A stretch of 42,378 bases of DNA from Nitrospira sp. (GTDB lineage: Bacteria > Nitrospirota > Thermodesulfovibrionia > Thermodesulfovibrionales > SM23-35). The translations under genes were made by a program, and so were the position numbers. Location: the NCBI GenBank assembly GCA_016873615.1, contig VGWX01000011.1, forward strand, positions 1-42,378, written 5' to 3'. Below the pieces are notes generated by a model, which was not told the DNA's origin, did no database searches, and saw only the letters and a list, made by a program, of their open reading frames with translations. Below are positions 14,283 through 22,325 of the stretch, piece by piece; the stretch's first letter is position 1, and each line of letters begins with the position of its first letter.

Positions 14283-15578
14283 TTATTCTTTGACTTCTTC
14301 AGGAAGCTTTTCGAGTTTTATTTTTGAGATCCTCTGGCCAACCATCTCCGATACCGTTATTTTCCTGGACTCAATCTCAATAACATCGCCTACCTTGGGG
14401 ATTTTCTGAAGAGCAGTGAGTAAGAAACCGCTCAGTGTCTCATATTCTGTAGATTCCGGTAGTTCTATTTTATAATCCTCTTTCAGATCCCGTATACTGA
14501 TTGACGCATCAACAAGATATACCCCCTCGCTAAGCTGTATAACAGGGCTTTCGGTATCATATTCATCCCTTATTTCTCCAACAATCTCTTCGAGGAGATC
14601 TTCCATTGTCACCAGCCCTGAAACGCCGCCATATTCGTCTATGACCAAAGCCATATGCACCCTTTTCCTCTGCATCTCCTTCAGAAGATTGCTGATATTC
14701 ATCATCTCTGGGATGAAATAGGGCGGTTTAATGAGTTTTCTGATATCGACCGCGCCTTTTCCGAGCGCGTTCAGAAAATCCTTTACATAGAGAATCCCCC
14801 TTATGTCATTAAGGTCCTTGCCGATAACCGGGTAACGTGAGAACTGCTCTTCGCTGATTACGGTTTTTATATCCTCAACCGGCATGTTAAGGCCGATGGT
14901 GACCATCTGTGTAGACGGCATCATGACCTCTTTCACAGACATATCAGTGAATTCAAAAACACTGTGAATGAGCGCCTGCTCTGCCGGTTCAAAAACTCCC
15001 TGCTCGCCGCCTTCCCTGATGAGCATCTTCACTTCCTCTTCGGTGATTGCCCTGCCTGCATGGGTCTTTTTCCCAAAAGGCTTCAGCAGAAAATTCGTGC
15101 TGGATGTGAGGATTTTGACAAAGACGAAGGCGAGCTTTGAGAAAACATCAACGATTTTTGCTGTCTTCAAACCGGTGCGTTCGGGATTTGTCAGTGCGAT
15201 GGATTTTGGAATCAGCTCACCGAAGATAAGGAGAAAATATGTAATGACTACAGTTACGATTCCTATTGAGATGGCTTCTGCCGAAGCAGCGACAAGCTTC
15301 ACGGGAATCTCCTGGATAGCCGGCTTAATGATTTTTACTGCTGCTGCACCTCCGATTGCTGCTGCAAAAACCCCTGCGAATGTAATGCCTATCTGAATCG
15401 TTGCGAGAAACCTGTCCGGCTCTTCTTTGAATTTTTTGAGGATAAGGGCGTTCTTGTTTCCTTCTTCGATCAGTTGTCGTATCCTGATCCTCCGTGTTGC
15501 AACGACTGATATTTCAGCAGCGGCAAAAAAGCCGTTGATGATGATAAAAATGACGATGAGAAGGATATCAGGCCACAT
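14283..15578 (-). CDS. CNNM/CorC-HlyC-type membrane protein with CBS pair (putative divalent cation transporter)
   Basis: Order of domains over 431 residues: an N-terminal DUF21/CNNM membrane domain with four helices (about 1-150, including INGFFAAAEISVVATRRIRIRQL), a CBS pair (about 205-330, MSVKEVMMPSTQMVTI and YGGVSGLVTMEDLLEEIVGEI) and a C-terminal CorC_HlyC domain (about 345-425, ESTEYETLSGFLLTALQKIPKVGDVIE). Proteins of this family are implicated in magnesium or cobalt export and were once called hemolysin-like. The protein sits in the inner membrane with nucleotide-sensing CBS domains in the cytoplasm. It is a single gene, convergent with the cytochrome gene. Confidence 0.92.
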   Translation of the reverse strand: MWPDILLIVIFIIINGFFAAAEISVVATRRIRIRQLIEEGNKNALILKKFKEEPDRFLATIQIGITFAGVFAAAIGGAAAVKIIKPAIQEIPVKLVAASAEAISIGIVTVVITYFLLIFGELIPKSIALTNPERTGLKTAKIVDVFSKLAFVFVKILTSSTNFLLKPFGKKTHAGRAITEEEVKMLIREGGEQGVFEPAEQALIHSVFEFTDMSVKEVMMPSTQMVTIGLNMPVEDIKTVISEEQFSRYPVIGKDLNDIRGILYVKDFLNALGKGAVDIRKLIKPPYFIPEMMNISNLLKEMQRKRVHMALVIDEYGGVSGLVTMEDLLEEIVGEIRDEYDTESPVIQLSEGVYLVDASISIRDLKEDYKIELPESTEYETLSGFLLTALQKIPKVGDVIEIESRKITVSEMVGQRISKIKLEKLPEEVKE

Positions 15579-15639
15579 TGTAATTTATTGATATGCACTT
15601 AATAAGTGGCTTATTAAAGGGATTATATATTTTCTTAGA

Positions 15640-15715
15640 AAATCCCTCCTCTCCTCCCTTTGCCAAAGGGAGGATTAATTCCCCCTCTTTGGTAAAGAGG
15701 GGAAAGGGGAGATTT
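15640..15715. repeat. Interspersed ccctcctttgcc.../...aaagagggg repeat, intergenic copy
   Basis: This 76-base unit begins aaatccctcctctcctccc and ends ggggaaaggggagattt, holding two internal hairpins (CCCTTTG-CC-AAAGGG and CCTCTTT-GGT-AAAGAGG). A related unit lies inside the restriction-modification gene (29031-29111) and a similar one at the window end (42340-42378). The rest of 15579-15830 holds no recognisable gene. Confidence 0.75.
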
Positions 15716-15830
15716 CGAAGTAAATGTCTGTTATTTCGGTTTTTCAAAATGATGGAATGATACCAATTGTTTGATTGAATACTATTCGGAGGTTCTATGC
15801 TTTGTGAACTGTCTCTTTCCATGTAAAAAA

Positions 15831-16907
15831 TTATCTTAACTTTTCTATTATTGCATCTGCCATCCGGGATGTTGTCGCAGCAGATGGATCATCAGGGGCG
15901 GGTTTCATGTCGTAGGTAACATTCTTCCCTTCTTCTATAACAGAAGCCACAGCGGTCTCTAATCTTTGGGCTGCTTGAAACTCCTGAAGATGCCTCAGCA
16001 TCATTACCCCTGAAAGTATCATAGCCAATGGGTTTACTTTATTCAATCCCTTGTATTTCGGAGCGCTTCCGTGCACAGGCTCAAATACTGCGCACTCTTC
16101 TCCGAGGTTTGCGCCGGGTGCAACACCAAGTCCCCCGATAAGACCTGCTGCAAGATCAGATACCACATCTCCGTATAAATTGGGGAGGACTATCACATCA
16201 TACAGCTCCGGCTTCTGAACAAGCTGCATACACATATTGTCCACGATCCTGTCCTCGAATTCGATATCAGGATACCGTGTTGCAACATTCCGGGCAGTCT
16301 CAAGGAAAAGCCCGTCTGAATATTTCATGATATTTGCTTTGTGGACTGCGGTAACCTTTCTCCTTTTATTTTTCCGGGCATATTCAAATGCGAATCTGAC
16401 AATTCGTTCAGTCCCATAGACAGAAATAGGTTTTATACTGATCCCTGAATCAGATCTTATGGTCTTCCCGGTTAACTCATGAATAAGGCCTATAAGTTTC
16501 TTAACGTCTTCAGATCCTTTCGCGAATTCGATGCCGGCATATAAATCCTCTGTATTTTCCCGTACTATTACAAGGTCAACATCCTGGAATCGCGTCCTGA
16601 CGCCTTTAAATGTCCTGGACGGCCGCAGACAACAATAAAGGTCGAGAGTCTGTCTCAATGTGACATTCACACTTCTGAACCCTGTTCCTACCGGTGTGGT
16701 AATAGGGCCTTTGATAGCAACCTTGTTCTTTTTTATGGAATCAAGGACCCTCTGTGGCAAAGGATTCCCCTCTTTTTCAAAAACATCCAGTCCTGCCTCC
16801 TGAATATCCCATTTGATAGGAATGCCTGTGGCTTCAATAACCCTTTTTGCGGCCTCAGATATTTCAGGCCCTGTGCCGTCTCCCGGAATCAAGGTGATGT
16901 TATACAT
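15831..16907 (-). CDS. icd: NAD-type isocitrate dehydrogenase (isocitrate/isopropylmalate dehydrogenase family)
   Basis: The 358-residue enzyme has the beta-decarboxylating dehydrogenase core: [12 protein letters not shown] at the start, [27 protein letters not shown] (substrate arginines), [27 protein letters not shown] (catalytic Lys) and the metal-binding segment [33 protein letters not shown]. The serine-containing GFRSVN and ENTEDLYAG forms fit isocitrate rather than isopropylmalate dehydrogenases. It oxidises isocitrate to 2-oxoglutarate. Homoisocitrate or isopropylmalate activity cannot be excluded from sequence. The start ATG directly abuts the stop of the upstream citrate synthase-like gene (TAAATG), so the two are translationally coupled and likely work in sequence around aconitase. 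Confidence 0.85.
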   Translation of the reverse strand: MYNITLIPGDGTGPEISEAAKRVIEATGIPIKWDIQEAGLDVFEKEGNPLPQRVLDSIKKNKVAIKGPITTPVGTGFRSVNVTLRQTLDLYCCLRPSRTFKGVRTRFQDVDLVIVRENTEDLYAGIEFAKGSEDVKKLIGLIHELTGKTIRSDSGISIKPISVYGTERIVRFAFEYARKNKRRKVTAVHKANIMKYSDGLFLETARNVATRYPDIEFEDRIVDNMCMQLVQKPELYDVIVLPNLYGDVVSDLAAGLIGGLGVAPGANLGEECAVFEPVHGSAPKYKGLNKVNPLAMILSGVMMLRHLQEFQAAQRLETAVASVIEEGKNVTYDMKPAPDDPSAATTSRMADAIIEKLR

Positions 16908-18143
16908 TTATATAGCTACTGTCAATATTTTTTGCACAACATCAGGATATATAGCGATCAATTTCAGCTCATCATCTGTCAACGGCTTCTGAGTGTGCAG
17001 GTTTGCATATTGTACAAGTTCAAGCACTCTCCGCGCCTCATTGTCATCATGAAAGTGGATGCCAAGCTTGTCATAGACGTGTCTGAATCCTTTGAGGCCT
17101 CCGTATTCACCTGTTGTAATAATTCTGCCGGTTTCAGCAAGTTCCGGTTCACCCCTTCCCACATCCTCAGGGTCATAGAGTTCATAGTTGCGCCTGTCCT
17201 TCAGCGCGCCATCTGCATGTATCCCGGATTCATGAGCAAATGCATTCGCACCAATGCCGGGCTGGTTTATTGGTATGGGGATATTGAATGCATAGGACGC
17301 ATATCTCCCTATTTTCCATGCCATCCTGAGGTCGACATTTTCGTCAAGGGGGAGTTTATCCTTTAATCCTTGAGAGAATTTCAGGGCAAGGATTGTTGAA
17401 ACAAGGTCACAGTTTCCGCAGCGTTCTCCAAAACCATTGATAGTCGTGTTTATATATGAATCAACACCGGCTTCTATAGTTCCCTGCGCACCGGCTACAG
17501 AGACAGCCTCAGCCATCCCAAGGTCGTTATGACAGTGCATTTCCAGGGGGAACTTTGTAGCAAGGGCCAATGCTTTTGTCCTTTCATATATGGTTATAGG
17601 GTCATCAGTTCCGAGCGTATCACAATATCTGAAGCGATCTGCCCCTGTTGCCTTGCCGGCAAGGATAAACTCTATCAGTCTGTCCAGCTCCGTCCTTGAT
17701 GCATCCTCTGCATTTATCCCTACGGTTTCTGCGCCAAGCTCTTTGGCAGTCTTTACAGCCTCAGTCATAGATTTAATAATGTCCTTGAAACTCCTCTTGC
17801 CCTGGAATTTGCCTTTTATCATTATTTCAGATGTCGAAATAGATATATTCAGATGTTTGAGTTCAGGACAGTTTTTGAAACTCAGCGTTACATCTTCAGG
17901 GATCGCTCTGCACCATCCTTCAAGATGGATCCTTTTTATGCCGCCAAGCTTGATAAGTTCGAGGTTTGCATTGATATAGTTGACCTCATGTTTTAAGGTT
18001 GGAAACCCTATTTCACTCTGATAAATACCCATTTCGTCAAGATAGATGTTGAGCATCGTCTTTGACAGTTTCGGCAGAAGGATCCTGGATGTCTGTACCC
18101 CATCCCTGTTTGTTACATCAATAAGATATACTTTACCTTTCAT
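16908..18143 (-). CDS. HMGL-like acyltransferase: candidate Re-citrate synthase (or homocitrate synthase)
   Basis: The 411-residue TIM-barrel enzyme starts VYLIDVTNRDGVQTSR, with the aspartate and arginine of the HMGL/isopropylmalate synthase active site, and has the metal-binding motif LEMHCHNDLGMA, CDTLG and INTTINGFGERCGNCD. An asparagine replaces the usual T-L-R of isopropylmalate synthases (V-T-N-R-D-G). That VTNRDGVQT start, together with QSEIGFPTLKHEVNYINANLEL, resembles the Re-stereospecific citrate synthases of anaerobes such as Clostridium kluyveri and some Deltaproteobacteria, as I remember them. The C-terminal regulatory LeuA domain is absent. Coupling to an isocitrate dehydrogenase and the nearby mdh favour citrate synthesis for 2-oxoglutarate and glutamate. 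NifV-type homocitrate synthesis remains the alternative. Confidence 0.75.
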   Translation of the reverse strand: MKGKVYLIDVTNRDGVQTSRILLPKLSKTMLNIYLDEMGIYQSEIGFPTLKHEVNYINANLELIKLGGIKRIHLEGWCRAIPEDVTLSFKNCPELKHLNISISTSEIMIKGKFQGKRSFKDIIKSMTEAVKTAKELGAETVGINAEDASRTELDRLIEFILAGKATGADRFRYCDTLGTDDPITIYERTKALALATKFPLEMHCHNDLGMAEAVSVAGAQGTIEAGVDSYINTTINGFGERCGNCDLVSTILALKFSQGLKDKLPLDENVDLRMAWKIGRYASYAFNIPIPINQPGIGANAFAHESGIHADGALKDRRNYELYDPEDVGRGEPELAETGRIITTGEYGGLKGFRHVYDKLGIHFHDDNEARRVLELVQYANLHTQKPLTDDELKLIAIYPDVVQKILTVAI

Positions 18144-18222
18144 TTTTTTTCCCTTTTAATGTTTAATACCCTGGATCTGTATCTTCAGGGATATGGATTA
18201 TAGCAGAAATTAATGTATTCAG

Positions 18223-18258
18223 GTTAAGGTAGATATTGAGAATTTCAACAACCTTAAC
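18223..18258. promoter_or_regulatory. 8-base inverted repeat in the divergent region before fabG
   Basis: GTTAAGGT (18223-18230) and ACCTTAAC (18251-18258) form an exact inverted repeat with 28 bases between the arm starts. It lies between the divergent citrate synthase-like gene and fabG, where a shared operator would sit. The region is AT-rich and otherwise featureless, so support is modest. Confidence 0.25.
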
Positions 18259-18389
18259 ATTACTATTATTAGCATAAATTCATTAATATTACAATAAGTT
18301 CCGAAACTTTTCAGATTGGCAGAGCAAATAAAGACTGGAAAAGAGAAGAACTCTTTGTTAAAATTAAGACCAGTTTTTCAGGAGAGACT

Positions 18390-19130
18390 ATGGATTTTAC
18401 AGGTCAGGTCGGAATAGTTACCGGAGGGACACGCGGAATCGGCAAGGCGATAGCAGAAGGTCTTGCTCAAAAGGGGGTTAATTTAGTTGTTGCCGGCAGA
18501 AACCTTGATGCTGCACAGGAAGTTGCAGCTTCACTTTCAGCGATGGGTGTAACAGCAAAGGGTATGAAACTCGATGTATCGAACACCGGAGAGGTTGAAA
18601 AGGCATTCGGGGAAATCCGCAAGGAGTTCAACAGAATAGACATATTGATAAATAATGCGGGGATAACAAAAGACGGTCTCCTGATGAGAATGAAAGAAGA
18701 GGCCTGGGATGCGGTTATTGATACTAATCTTAAGGGAGTTTTTCTGTGTTCAAGGGAGGCAATTAAGGATATGTCCAGGCAGCGATATGGGAGAATAGTA
18801 AATATTTCATCAGTAGCTGCCTTTATGGGAAATCCGGGACAGGCGAATTACAGCGCATCAAAGGCCGGGATCATCGGATTCACCAGGACAGTTGCAAGGG
18901 AGTATGCAAGCAGGGGGATAACAGTAAATGCTGTTGCGCCTGGCTTTATTGAAACGGCTATGACAGATGTGCTGCCGGAAAATATAAAGGAGGAGATGAA
19001 GAGACTCATTCCGCTGGGGAAATTTGGCACAGGCAATGATATTGCAAATGCAGCAATTTTTCTTGCATCGCCTGAATCAGGCTATATAACAGGGCAGGTA
19101 ATACATGTAAACGGCGGGATGTATATGTGA
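18390..19130 (+). CDS. fabG: 3-oxoacyl-[acyl-carrier-protein] reductase
   Basis: The 246-residue short-chain dehydrogenase carries the nucleotide loop TGGTRGIG (residues 11-18), NNAG, the catalytic Ser of SSVAAFMG, Y-S-A-S-K and a C-terminal GYITGQVIHVNGG, all typical of FabG. It reduces 3-oxoacyl-ACP with NADPH in each elongation cycle of type II fatty acid synthesis. The ATG follows AGGAGAG. It leads the run fabG-acpP-fabF-rnc on the plus strand, a common bacterial order, so its identity as the fatty-acid enzyme is secure. Confidence 0.96.
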   Translation: MDFTGQVGIVTGGTRGIGKAIAEGLAQKGVNLVVAGRNLDAAQEVAASLSAMGVTAKGMKLDVSNTGEVEKAFGEIRKEFNRIDILINNAGITKDGLLMRMKEEAWDAVIDTNLKGVFLCSREAIKDMSRQRYGRIVNISSVAAFMGNPGQANYSASKAGIIGFTRTVAREYASRGITVNAVAPGFIETAMTDVLPENIKEEMKRLIPLGKFGTGNDIANAAIFLASPESGYITGQVIHVNGGMYM

Positions 19131-19203
19131 TTTAAGACTTAAGATACGGTAGAATCTAAAATATGCAATTAAAAAATATTAAAATTAAAGTGGAGGTGTA
19201 TAC

Positions 19204-19437
19204 ATGATTGAAGAAAAGGTAAAAGAGATTATATCAAAACAGCTTGGGGTTAGTTCGTCTGAGGTTGTTCCTGAAGCTTCATTTGTTGAGGACCTCGGTG
19301 CGGATTCGCTGGACACCGTTGAGCTTGTTATGGCATTTGAAGAGGCATTTGGAATCGAAATCCCGGATGAGGATGCAGAGAAGATTGCAAAAGTCAAAGA
19401 CGCTGTTGAGTACATTAACAAGAAAAAATCTGCCTAA
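19204..19437 (+). CDS. acpP: Acyl carrier protein
   Basis: The 77-residue acidic protein contains the phosphopantetheine attachment motif GADSLD with Ser35 and the family start [11 protein letters not shown]. It carries growing acyl chains as thioesters after modification by a holo-ACP synthase. A strong GGAGGTG ribosome site lies just upstream of ATG 19204, in line with the high expression usual for ACP. It sits between fabG and fabF. Confidence 0.98.
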   Translation: MIEEKVKEIISKQLGVSSSEVVPEASFVEDLGADSLDTVELVMAFEEAFGIEIPDEDAEKIAKVKDAVEYINKKKSA

Positions 19438-19455
19438 GACGCAGAGAGAGAATTG

Positions 19456-20700
19456 ATGGATACAAAAAGGGTTGTTGTTACAGGGCTTGGTATGATCACC
19501 CCCCTTGGTATAGGTGTACAGGAGAGCTGGAACGGACTTTTGGCAGGGAGATCGGGTATCAGGAAAATTACCTCTTTTGACGCTTCCGGCTTCCCGACAC
19601 AAATAGCAGGAGAGGTAGAGGGGTTCAGCGCCGAAGATTATATTGAGTCCAAAGAGATAAAAAAAATGGACCGCTTTATACATCTCGCTGTTGCTGCTGC
19701 ATCCATGTCTCTTGCTGATTCCGGACTGAAGATTACTGAAGAGAATGCAGAGAGAGTTGGGGTGGCTGTCGGTTCCGGTATCGGTGGACTGCATACAATC
19801 GAACACTACCATTCTGTTTTACTTGAGAAGGGTCCAAAAAGGATCACGCCTTTTTTCATACCAATGCTGATAGTAAATCTCGCTGCCGGCCAGGTTTCAA
19901 TCAGGTCCGGGGCAAAGGGGCCGAACTCAACTGTGGCTACTGCCTGTGCCACAGGAAGTCATTCTATCGGAGATGCATTCAAGATTATTCAGAGAGGCGA
20001 CGCAGATGCCATGATAGCAGGGGGAACAGAATCTGTAATAACGCCTCTGGGGATAGGCGGATTTAATGCCATGAAGGCCCTTTCAACAAGAAATCATGAA
20101 CCGGAGAAGGCAAGCAGGCCGTTTGACATCAACAGGGACGGTTTTGTTATGGGAGAAGGCGCCGGTATAGTAATACTGGAACGCCTTGAAAATGCGATGG
20201 ACAGAGATGCAAAAATATATGCAGAGTTGATCGGATATGGTATGACAGCAGATGCATACCATATAACTTCTCCATCGCCAGGAGGCGAGGGCGCTGCAAG
20301 GTGTATGAAAATGGCGCTGAAAGACGCCGGGACAGATCCTTTGGCTGTAAATTATATCAATGCGCACGGCACTTCGACAAAATATGGAGACGAGCTTGAA
20401 ACTCATGCTGTTAAAACAGTATTCGGAGAACATGCATATAAGATTGCTGTCAGTTCCACAAAGTCCATGACCGGACATTTGCTCGGTGCAGCAGGTGGTG
20501 TTGAAGCGGTCATTACTGTCCTTAGTGTTCATAACAATATTGTGCCGCCAACAATAAACCTTGATAATCCTGATCCTGAATGTGACCTCGATTATGTGCC
20601 TCATAAATCCAGAGAGATGTCTGTGGAGTATGGCTTAACAAATTCTTTTGGATTCGGCGGAACCAATGCCTGCCTGTTGTTCAAAAAGTTTAGAGATTAA
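19456..20700 (+). CDS. fabF: 3-oxoacyl-ACP synthase II (beta-ketoacyl-ACP synthase II)
   Basis: The start is taken as ATG 19456 rather than the TTG one codon earlier. The 414-residue enzyme has the condensing-enzyme triad: catalytic Cys near residue 163 in TACATGSHS, the His of [11 protein letters not shown] and the His of [15 protein letters not shown]. It condenses acyl-ACP with malonyl-ACP in chain elongation. It follows acpP by 18 bases and precedes rnc by 11, so all four genes form one operon. Confidence 0.96.
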   Translation: MDTKRVVVTGLGMITPLGIGVQESWNGLLAGRSGIRKITSFDASGFPTQIAGEVEGFSAEDYIESKEIKKMDRFIHLAVAAASMSLADSGLKITEENAERVGVAVGSGIGGLHTIEHYHSVLLEKGPKRITPFFIPMLIVNLAAGQVSIRSGAKGPNSTVATACATGSHSIGDAFKIIQRGDADAMIAGGTESVITPLGIGGFNAMKALSTRNHEPEKASRPFDINRDGFVMGEGAGIVILERLENAMDRDAKIYAELIGYGMTADAYHITSPSPGGEGAARCMKMALKDAGTDPLAVNYINAHGTSTKYGDELETHAVKTVFGEHAYKIAVSSTKSMTGHLLGAAGGVEAVITVLSVHNNIVPPTINLDNPDPECDLDYVPHKSREMSVEYGLTNSFGFGGTNACLLFKKFRD

Positions 20701-20711
20701 GTTGTCTATCG

Positions 20712-21407
20712 ATGCCTGAACATGAAATCTCGCATTTAGAAAACAGCCTCGGTTACTGCTTCAAGGATAAAAAGATCTTTCTGGAAGCCTTAACACACAA
20801 ATCTTTTTTCCATGAGAATCCTGATAAGGCAGACGCATATAATGAGAGACTCGAATTCCTCGGCGATTCAGTGCTTGGATTTGTGGTAGTTGAGTATCTT
20901 TTCCTGTCGGATTATAACCTTACAGAATCGGTCATGGCCAAGACAAAGTCTTATCTCGTCAAAGAGTCGGTGCTTTCAGAGATTGCAAACACAATATTTC
21001 TTGGAAAATATCTGAGACTCGGGAAGGGTGAGGAAGTGACAGGAGGCAGGACAAAAAGGTCCCTGCTTGCTGATGCTGTTGAGGCTCTTCTGGGCGCAGT
21101 ATACATAGATGGCGGTTATGAAAAGGCAAGGTCGCTTATAATCAGGTTGTTCAAAGAAAAGATAGATGCAATAATGCGTTCCGGCGAATTCCACGATTTC
21201 AAAACAGAACTTCAGGAAAAGACGCAGCTTCTTTTCAGTACCATCCCGGAATATAAAATATTAAGACAGGAAGGGGCAGAGCACAAGAAATTATTCACCA
21301 TAGAAGTATATATAGAAGGCGAAAGGTATGGCGCCGGAACCGGTAAAAGCAAAAAAGAGGCAGAGACCCTTGCTGCTAAAGAGGCGTTGCAGAAACTCCA
21401 GAAATGA
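20712..21407 (+). CDS. rnc: Ribonuclease III
   Basis: The 231-residue protein has the RNase III signature NERLEFLGDSVLG (residues 44-56), the second catalytic acidic cluster ADAVEALLGAVYIDGG, and a C-terminal double-stranded RNA-binding domain ending KSKKEAETLAAKEALQKL. It cleaves double-stranded RNA in rRNA and mRNA processing. Placement after fabF in an acpP-fabF-rnc order is widespread. Confidence 0.97.
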   Translation: MPEHEISHLENSLGYCFKDKKIFLEALTHKSFFHENPDKADAYNERLEFLGDSVLGFVVVEYLFLSDYNLTESVMAKTKSYLVKESVLSEIANTIFLGKYLRLGKGEEVTGGRTKRSLLADAVEALLGAVYIDGGYEKARSLIIRLFKEKIDAIMRSGEFHDFKTELQEKTQLLFSTIPEYKILRQEGAEHKKLFTIEVYIEGERYGAGTGKSKKEAETLAAKEALQKLQK

Positions 21408-21538
21408 GTTCCTAAATTGATCAAAGATAGAGTTTTATTAACAAGCCTTTTTTAGCTCACATTTGACGATTGCCATTTTTTTTGATAGCCTTTATCTAAC
21501 CTGTAACAAAAAATATGAAAATGACGGAGGTGATATCT

Positions 21539-21694
21539 GTGGCAAAAGACCCTGTCTGCAATATGAATGTAGATGAAAAAAAGGCAGCAGGCACAAGTGT
21601 ATATAAAGGCACAACGTATTATTTCTGCGCAAGAATTTGCAAGGAAAAGTTTGACAAAGACCCTGAGAAAATCTTAAAAAAAGAAAAGCAGTAG
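21539..21694 (+). CDS. 51-aa stand-alone YHS-domain metal-binding protein
   Basis: The frame starts at GTG 21539, eight bases after GGAGG; upstream in-frame ATGs at 21515 and 21521 lie before or over this ribosome site and are less likely. The product begins (M)AKDPVCNMNVDEKKAAGTS and continues through TTYYFCARICKEKFDKDPEK, a complete YHS domain with its CxM and FCxxxCKxxF cysteines. YHS domains are found in copper and heavy-metal ATPases and bind copper or related ions. It closely resembles the first YHS domain of the ATPase at 22326-24959 (shared AAGTSVYKG and TYYFCA segments), which suggests one arose from the other. It heads a copper-handling cluster and could act as a cytosolic metal carrier. 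Confidence 0.85.
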   Translation: MAKDPVCNMNVDEKKAAGTSVYKGTTYYFCARICKEKFDKDPEKILKKEKQ

Positions 21695-21709
21695 AAAGGA
21701 GCAGAAAAA

Positions 21710-22237
21710 ATGATGAAAACAGTACTTGCTTTCTTTATTGTATGCATCTTCAGCATATCAGCTGAAGCTCAAATGGGGATGATGGGTGGACAGATGGAAC
21801 AGGGCAAGACCATGGGCCAGGAGCAGCAAATGCCAATGAATTGCCCGAAGATGCAGAAGATGCATGGACAGGGAATGATGCAGGGCGGTCAGCAGATGCC
21901 CATGGCGCAGATGGGGCCCATGATGGGGCACGGTATGATGATGCAGGAGATGATGCAGATGATGATGGACATTATGAATATGCAGGAACAGATCATTAAC
22001 GGTGTTAAGGCATCTGAGAAAAAAATGATGCTTGAGAAAATCAAGGACATGAAGACGAAGATGCAGAATAAAATGACCATGTGCCACTGTATGATGGGCA
22101 GCATGATGGGCGGTTCAATGTGCCCGATGATGCGTGGCGGAATGCCGGGTCTTGATATGATGCCTTCGCATTCAGAATCCGGAAGCAAAGAGACTGAAAA
22201 GGCAGTTCCGCCGAAAACAGAACAGCACAAGCATTAG
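21710..22237 (+). CDS. Secreted Met-rich protein, probable periplasmic copper-binding protein
   Basis: A signal peptide (residues 1-21, ending AEA-Q) is followed by a mature part in which about 42 of 154 residues are methionine, arranged as MxM, MMxxM and MMMxxM clusters, plus histidines (GHGMMMQEMMQMMM and a C-terminal EQHKH) and a few cysteines (NCPKM, CHCMMG, MCPMM). Methionine thioethers bind Cu(I), and such proteins buffer periplasmic copper. I cannot name a family beyond this composition. A short helix-forming stretch (IINGVKASEKKMMLEKIKDMKTKMQNKM) could be structural. ATG 21710 follows AAAGGAGCAGAAAAA. Its place between a YHS protein and a copper ATPase supports a role in copper tolerance. 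Confidence 0.8.
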   Translation: MMKTVLAFFIVCIFSISAEAQMGMMGGQMEQGKTMGQEQQMPMNCPKMQKMHGQGMMQGGQQMPMAQMGPMMGHGMMMQEMMQMMMDIMNMQEQIINGVKASEKKMMLEKIKDMKTKMQNKMTMCHCMMGSMMGGSMCPMMRGGMPGLDMMPSHSESGSKETEKAVPPKTEQHKH

Positions 22238-22270
22238 TAAAGAGAATATATCAGAAAAAATATATGCTAT

Positions 22271-22297
22271 GGGCCTCATGACTGTGAGGCCCTTTCT
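22271..22297 (+). terminator. Hairpin between the Met-rich gene and the copper ATPase
   Basis: GGGCCTCA (22271-22278) pairs with TGAGGCCC (22285-22292) over a 6-base loop and is followed by TTTCTGTT. It may end the transcript of the two small genes or attenuate read-through into the ATPase gene, giving more of the small metal-binding proteins than of the pump. Confidence 0.55.
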
Positions 22298-22325
22298 GTT
22301 ACTGTAAAGTTGGAGAGAGGATGCT

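Noticed and set aside
21758-22087. His/Leu-rich minus-strand frame opposite the Met-rich gene
   Set aside because: Complement of ATG-rich codons gives CAT/His codons, so the composition is an artefact.
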